From NCBI GenBank assembly GCA_900551445.1, contig URWA01000013.1, positions 17,876-81,875 of the forward strand: DNA of 64,000 bases. Reading direction: 5' to 3'. The DNA is from an uncultured Bacteroides sp. (GTDB lineage: Bacteria; Bacteroidota; Bacteroidia; Bacteroidales; Bacteroidaceae). Shown here in pieces: positions 60,101 through 64,000 of this stretch. How positions within the stretch are numbered: the stretch's first letter is position 1; each line of letters opens with the position of its first letter. The notes under the pieces were generated by a model that saw nothing but the letters and a program-made list of their open reading frames with translations, was not told the origin of the DNA and did not search any database. A program made the position numbers and the translations under genes.

Positions 60101-60259
60101 CCTCCTGAAGAAGCCGCTAATGCTCTTGAAACGGTGATACGCCAATGCGAGCAGTGGACGGATAATGACTCCACTGTAAATGAACCGAAAGTGTACCATT
60201 TAGGTGGGGATGATTATTCTATGGCTGCGGAAGAAGAAGTGGAATATCATAAAAGGTAA
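57131..60259 (+). CDS. hsdR: Type I restriction enzyme motor/nuclease subunit
   Basis: Encodes 1042 residues. The N-terminal PD-(D/E)xK nuclease has Asp133 in RADLIVF and E147-x-K149 in VVMELKSP. The SF2 motor has Walker A TQGSGKS (Lys291), the DEAH motif in VMTDEAHRGQYG, SYIGFTGTP, and motif VI in QAIARVNRVF. The C-terminal helical domain (about 800-1042) contacts HsdM. It cuts foreign DNA after translocation when the HsdS site is unmethylated. It is separated from hsdM/hsdS by four other genes and probably relies on the hsdM promoter or on the AAA-gene promoter. Confidence 0.96.
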   Translation: MSFTEDNYEKALIALFEQMGYQHLYGPDIERDYYVPFYEEQLLTSLGNLNRGKPRAAIQEAIAKLKDIDTGSLTQKNELFMDYLQHGIEVSYFDGKEQRNDLVYLIDYDHTERNDFQIVNQWTFVEHSEKRADLIVFVNGLPLVVMELKSPSREETDASEAYRQLRNYMQEIPSLFVYNVFCVMSDMACSKAGTITSKEDRYMEWKTKDGDYESTDFADYDTFVEGIFQRERLLDIIRNFVCFSKDEAGAAKILAAYHQYFAVKKAIERTKIAVQNDGKIGVFWHTQGSGKSLSMVFYAHLLQNELSQPTIVVITDRNDLDDQLYTQFAKCKDFLRQEPVQAKSREDLKSLLAGREANGIIFTTMQKFEESSEPLSLRKNIVVMTDEAHRGQYGFEEKIRMTRNKKGEEVAKRVIGTARIIHDCLPNASYIGFTGTPISTKDRDTVEVFGNYIDVYDMTQAVADGATCPVYYESRVINLNLDEATLKAIDDEYELLADEGATEEQIEKSKKEMSHLEEILGAPATIDSLCRDILKHYEENRQYELTGKAMIVAYSRTIAMRIYNKLLELRPDWGEKVKVVMTASNKDPEEWHAIIGNKQYKKELAKRFKDNEDPMKIAIVVDMWLTGFDVPSLATMYVYKPMSGHNLMQAIARVNRVFNGKAGGLVVDYIGIAKALKEAMHDYTRRDRKNFGNPDIKETALLKFKEKLEICQDLFHGYDYSRFRTASDAECAQIIKGGVNFILSAEKQEQQQLFLKEAMLLHNSITLCRSLLDEPQRYEAAFFETVRTLLSRMTGKGKVSKREINARIGELLKQSVKSDGVINLFSDVKAEFSLFDATFLEEVSKMKEKNIAVELLKRLLAERVSLYQKTNIVQAEKFSDLLNRSLSNYLKGLLTNEEVIQELLTLAKEISSSESAGNDLGLTREEKSFYDALTKPQAVQDVYTNEQLVAMTKELTEILRQNRTIDWQKKESARAGMRKMVKRLLKKYHYPPEEAANALETVIRQCEQWTDNDSTVNEPKVYHLGGDDYSMAAEEEVEYHKR

Positions 60260-60292
60260 GATTTGACCAAACACAATAAAAGACGACTAAGT

Positions 60293-63200
60293 ATGAAATG
60301 GATTACATCTACAGCTATCAAACAATGGGCAGATACAAGAACTGCGCAGGAAGTATTGCCAGAATTAATATCACGATTGATAAGAGCGACCGCAACAAAC
60401 ATAAGTAATATTAGATTTCCCAATGGAGATGCGGTTCATTTAACCGGTTGGGATGGTGTGGTAGAATCTGCTGATACAATCTTTAATATATCTCCCGGAA
60501 TTTCACTTTGGGAATGTGGAGTTAACGCAAATCCCCTTCAAAAAGCGAATGAAGATTATAATAAACGGACAAAGAACCCATTAAAACATGACAAGGCATC
60601 TGCTACATTTGTATTCGTAACACCACGAATATGGGATAAAGCTGCTGAATGGGCACAAAAAAAGAAACAATCAAAAGAATGGAAAGATGTCGTTGTTATT
60701 ACTGCTATAGAATTGGAAGATTGGCTTTCAATGTGCCCTGCGGTTGCGTTATGGCTAGCGGAAATCGTATCTGGAAGGAGTCTTAAAAAGGCTTGTGATG
60801 TTGAATCGTATTGGAATAAATGGGCATCAGGATATAATTTCAAATTAAAACCTAGTATCTTGTTAGGCGGTAGAGAGAAAGAACAACAAACTATATACAA
60901 TCGTATTTTTACCCCATCTGTTACCATTATTCAATCAATGGCACAAAGCGAGTCTTTAGCTTTTGCAGTAGCATGTATTCTTGAAAGTCCAGACAAATGT
61001 AATCTTCTTTCAAGGTGTATTATCGTTGAAGATGAAAATACTCTGGAACGACTTATTGCTGAATACAGAGATATTATATTCATTGCTAAGGTAAAGCATA
61101 AAAGCCACATCTATGCTACTCAATACGGTCATCATATAATATATGCTGCCAGTGCTGCAGAAGTATTCAATAACGCTTCAGACACAGAATTACTAAAGTT
61201 GCCGTTATTGGATAGAGACAAATTTATTGATTCTCTTGTAGAAAGTGGAATAAATAAAAAACGAGCAGAACAACTGTCGCAAGAAACGGTACGAAACATA
61301 ACTATATTAAGAAGAAGTCTGAAATTAGATTTTACGTGTCCGGAGTGGGCTAAGCCTGAAAATATCAAAGATTTAATTCCTGCTATTCTTGTAGCAAGAT
61401 GGAAAGACAATATCGAAGGTGACAAAGAAATAATTTCGCTAATAGCCAATGAAAAATATGATTCTTATATAAAGAAATTACAAAAATGGGCACATCAAGA
61501 TGATTCACCGATAATTAATATTGACGGGAAGTGGAGAATATATTCACCTTATGAGGCTTTTGGCTATGCTGCAAGATACATTACATCTAACGATTTTGAA
61601 AATTATAAGGAAGCAATCAATCGAATCACATCAGACAATGATCCTGATGCAATAGAGAAAATGAAAACCACAACACTCCGTATCTGGCAATTTAAACAAA
61701 GATACTCTGACTGGATTAAAGAGGGATTATTTCAAACTGCCATTATGATATCTTTATCAGAGGAAAAAGAGTGTTTGAATCTTTCTGTTTTACCATCTCA
61801 ATGGATTGACTCTATCATTTATAACCTATTGAACAATTCCTCTATTGAATGGTGGCTTTCTAATAAAAACATATTAGGAACAGTTGCTGAAGCTTCTCCT
61901 AAAAGCTATATTGAGTTTATTCAAAAAGATATTCTGAAAGAACATTCTATCTTAAAACAATTGTTCACACCAAAAGAATCTGTAGATTTCTTGGGGGCAC
62001 GAGAAAACTATGTTGAAATATTATTTTCTCTGCAGATGTTATTATGGAGTGGAGAATGGCTATTACCTGTTAGCTGTATATTAGCAGAATTATGTAAAAT
62101 AAAAAATGAGAGCAATATAGGGAATAAGCCCATAGAAGCATTGCATGAAGCGTATACTTTGTGGTGTCCACAAACTTATGCAAATACCCAACAAAGATTA
62201 CAGATATTACAGACATTATCAAAAAAATACCCAAGTCAATCTTTCAATTTATATTATAAACTTCTAAATGGAATTGGTTGTGCAACCGTAATATGCACCC
62301 ATCCAATGAGGTGGCGTTGCTATAATTATACAAAAGCTAATATCACATACGGTGAATTATATGAATCAATACAATGTATATGCAAACTTATAGTTTCAGT
62401 TTGTAATAATTCAGAAGAACAAATATGTAAAATCATTGAATTAGCCCATCAAAAATCATTAGATAAAGAAAGTAGAACACAATTACTCAATCATGTATGC
62501 AAAAATAAATCTGCATTTAAAGGCAATTATGAGATAACAAATGCCATTAGAGAGATAGTACATAGACACAAGATTTATTCCGAACAAGAATGGGCTTTAC
62601 CTAAAGAAGAAATTCATAATTGGGAGGTACTATTAACAGAATTAGAACCTAACAACTTATTGGAAAGCTATCGATGGATATTTAAAGAACATTATATAGA
62701 AATACCTGAAATCGACAGGAAAGAATTAAAATGGGAAGAATTCGTTGAGCAGACTTATAAGTATAAAAATAAAGTTTTAATGGAGATTGAAAAAACTTAT
62801 GGGTTTAATGGTATTTATAGTTTTGCTCAAACCGTTGGATGCCCCTATGAGGTAGGTGAATCATATGCTTACACAGCGAATGACGAAATATACAAAAAAG
62901 TATTGAATCTATTATTAAAAGAACAAGAAAGCTCCATTATAGACTTTTCAAAAGGTTTCTTTAGCTATTATGCATTTCATCATGGAGTGAAGAATGTTAT
63001 ATCAATTATAAAATCTTTAGATATAAATCAGTATGAATCAATACTTACTATCCCATTAACTGTAGTATCCTGTAACTGTCGTGAAATATGGGATTTTATT
63101 AAAACATTATCTGTTAGTTTTCAAAATGAATATTGGACCAGAATATCAATAATGGGAGTTATACAGAATGAGGATGCGATATTCCTAATTGAAAAACTAA

Positions 63201-63949
63201 ATGAATACAAGCGGTATGACCATACGATAGAAGTAATTTCGCGTTTTCTTAAAAAAATATCCATTCCAACTAATCTAATAGAAGAAACAATAATGGGTTA
63301 TTTGTCTTCTCCTAATAAAAATAGTATATATAGAACCCAATATGATTTAGCTCGAATTGTATTGTTTTTAGACAAGCAAGAAGATGCAGACTTACGAACT
63401 TTACTCTCTATTGAATTAATACTTTATAGATTAATAGAACAATACGGTAATATAAATGAAACCCAATTTGTTAAGGAAATAATGTCTAATCCTTATAGCA
63501 TGATGAATATAATAGATGGAGTCTATTTATCATCTGATGAAAACAAACGTAAAAAAGAATTGGAGCAAATGGAAAAACACCAAGAGCTCTGGTCATTATA
63601 TTATCATATTTTATCAGAACTTCGTCAAGTTCCATTTGTAGACAAAAACAATCATATAAATGTTGATAAGTTAAACAATTACATTCATCAATTACAAGAA
63701 CTTGGCAAGGCAAAAAATAAAATTGAGGGCGTAAATACTGTAATAGGAGAACTGTTAGGCAATTATCCGGAAACAGAAGATTATCCTCCATTGCCTATAT
63801 GTGACATTGTAGAAAATCAAAATAATACAGATATTATTAGTGGATTTAGGACTCGAATTTATAATAAAAGAGGCGTAACCAGTCGGCCTGCTTTGGAAGG
63901 AGGATCATTAGAACATAAAGAATCACAAAAATATAAGCAATATGCGTAA
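60293..63949 (+). CDS. Large protein with nuclease-like N-terminus and degenerate NTPase region
   Basis: Encodes 1218 residues from the ATG at 60293 (MKWITSTAIKQWADTRTAQEVLP), 33 nt after hsdR; a TTG ten codons upstream is the only other in-frame start. No named family was recognised. Residues 20-165 look like a PD-(D/E)xK-type nuclease domain: GWDG (52-55), PGISLWECGVN (68-78), then KANEDYNKRT (84-93) and FVFVTPRIW. The strict E-x-K is not present. Residues 185-300 occupy the place of a STAND/AAA NTPase but the P-loop is lost (SVTIIQSMAQSESLAFAVACIL). About 350-1200 is mostly helical, repeat-like. The gene is markedly AT-rich. The position after hsdR suggests an added defence effector, perhaps an abortive one. 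Confidence 0.8.
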   Translation: MKWITSTAIKQWADTRTAQEVLPELISRLIRATATNISNIRFPNGDAVHLTGWDGVVESADTIFNISPGISLWECGVNANPLQKANEDYNKRTKNPLKHDKASATFVFVTPRIWDKAAEWAQKKKQSKEWKDVVVITAIELEDWLSMCPAVALWLAEIVSGRSLKKACDVESYWNKWASGYNFKLKPSILLGGREKEQQTIYNRIFTPSVTIIQSMAQSESLAFAVACILESPDKCNLLSRCIIVEDENTLERLIAEYRDIIFIAKVKHKSHIYATQYGHHIIYAASAAEVFNNASDTELLKLPLLDRDKFIDSLVESGINKKRAEQLSQETVRNITILRRSLKLDFTCPEWAKPENIKDLIPAILVARWKDNIEGDKEIISLIANEKYDSYIKKLQKWAHQDDSPIINIDGKWRIYSPYEAFGYAARYITSNDFENYKEAINRITSDNDPDAIEKMKTTTLRIWQFKQRYSDWIKEGLFQTAIMISLSEEKECLNLSVLPSQWIDSIIYNLLNNSSIEWWLSNKNILGTVAEASPKSYIEFIQKDILKEHSILKQLFTPKESVDFLGARENYVEILFSLQMLLWSGEWLLPVSCILAELCKIKNESNIGNKPIEALHEAYTLWCPQTYANTQQRLQILQTLSKKYPSQSFNLYYKLLNGIGCATVICTHPMRWRCYNYTKANITYGELYESIQCICKLIVSVCNNSEEQICKIIELAHQKSLDKESRTQLLNHVCKNKSAFKGNYEITNAIREIVHRHKIYSEQEWALPKEEIHNWEVLLTELEPNNLLESYRWIFKEHYIEIPEIDRKELKWEEFVEQTYKYKNKVLMEIEKTYGFNGIYSFAQTVGCPYEVGESYAYTANDEIYKKVLNLLLKEQESSIIDFSKGFFSYYAFHHGVKNVISIIKSLDINQYESILTIPLTVVSCNCREIWDFIKTLSVSFQNEYWTRISIMGVIQNEDAIFLIEKLNEYKRYDHTIEVISRFLKKISIPTNLIEETIMGYLSSPNKNSIYRTQYDLARIVLFLDKQEDADLRTLLSIELILYRLIEQYGNINETQFVKEIMSNPYSMMNIIDGVYLSSDENKRKKELEQMEKHQELWSLYYHILSELRQVPFVDKNNHINVDKLNNYIHQLQELGKAKNKIEGVNTVIGELLGNYPETEDYPPLPICDIVENQNNTDIISGFRTRIYNKRGVTSRPALEGGSLEHKESQKYKQYA

Positions 63950-64000
63950 GCATTCGATAAACTACAAGTTTTAAACCTTTATATACAACAATAGCGACTG
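63950..64000. other. Right edge of the window
   Basis: 51 nt after the large gene, AT-rich, with no recognisable signal. The locus may continue beyond the window. Confidence 0.5.

Noticed and set aside
60263..60292. TTG start for the large 3' gene
   Set aside because: It adds ten residues (MTKHNKRRLS) with no support; the ATG at 60293 is preferred, though TTG cannot be excluded.
1..64000. tRNA, rRNA, insertion sequences, integrases or attachment sites
   Set aside because: None recognised by eye on either strand; the island at 50-64 kb has no visible integrase or flanking tRNA within the window.

Overview
The window looks like a chromosome segment of a gut Bacteroidales species, most likely Bacteroides or Phocaeicola. 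The reasons are: TAnnTTTG-type -7 promoter boxes in front of many genes, with TTTG -33 boxes about 20 nt upstream in the best cases; a hybrid two-component system (one-protein sensor plus AraC regulator); a GldB-like lipoprotein; a two-permease MacB-type exporter; S41 and DPP IV peptidases; a fimbrillin-like lipoprotein; and pectin-degrading enzymes. No rRNA, tRNA, insertion sequence or CRISPR array was seen.

Layout. 0-6 kb: leftward housekeeping genes (partial lpxD, pyrF, prfA, a small membrane protein, purM, a GHL10-type secreted hydrolase). 6.2-9 kb: a CstA-type transporter and an outer-membrane beta-barrel protein, ending in a bidirectional terminator. 9-18.6 kb: a compact rhamnogalacturonan (pectin) locus with a GH28 enzyme, a single-domain and a two-domain CE12 acetylesterase, L-rhamnose mutarotase and a 1436-residue hybrid regulator, but no SusC/SusD pair. 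18.7-22 kb: an Lrp regulator, folA-thyA, and an RsmF-type rRNA methyltransferase. 22.2-27.9 kb: a five-gene MacAB-TolC-like export operon. 28-38.8 kb: ROK glucokinase, a DUF4861 protein, the fabI-gldB-rsmI-like cluster, a membrane protein, lipA, DPP IV and a TonB-domain protein. 38.9-43.9 kb: a second export operon (TolC, HlyD, two ABC-2 permeases) with no ATPase gene. 44-50 kb: S41 protease, coiled-coil membrane protein, fimbrillin-like lipoprotein, trmB and mrp.

50.4-64 kb is the accessory part: a type I restriction-modification locus (hsdM, hsdS, hsdR) carrying five other genes. Between hsdS and hsdR lie a membrane/coiled-coil protein with an apparent 3' frameshift, an FRG-domain protein, and an overlapping AAA ATPase plus DUF4276 (Toprim-like) pair. 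After hsdR comes a 1218-residue protein with a nuclease-like N-terminus and a degenerate P-loop region. A second, degenerate copy of the first bases of hsdR lies just before the AAA gene, so the AAA-DUF4276 pair is bracketed by a direct repeat of the hsdR start. This suggests it was placed there as a cassette.

Two intergenic regions (22045-22170 and 50209-50292) hold arrays of short palindromes with different sequences but the same exact 22-bp repeat period. Together with the defence locus they are the least explained parts of the window.
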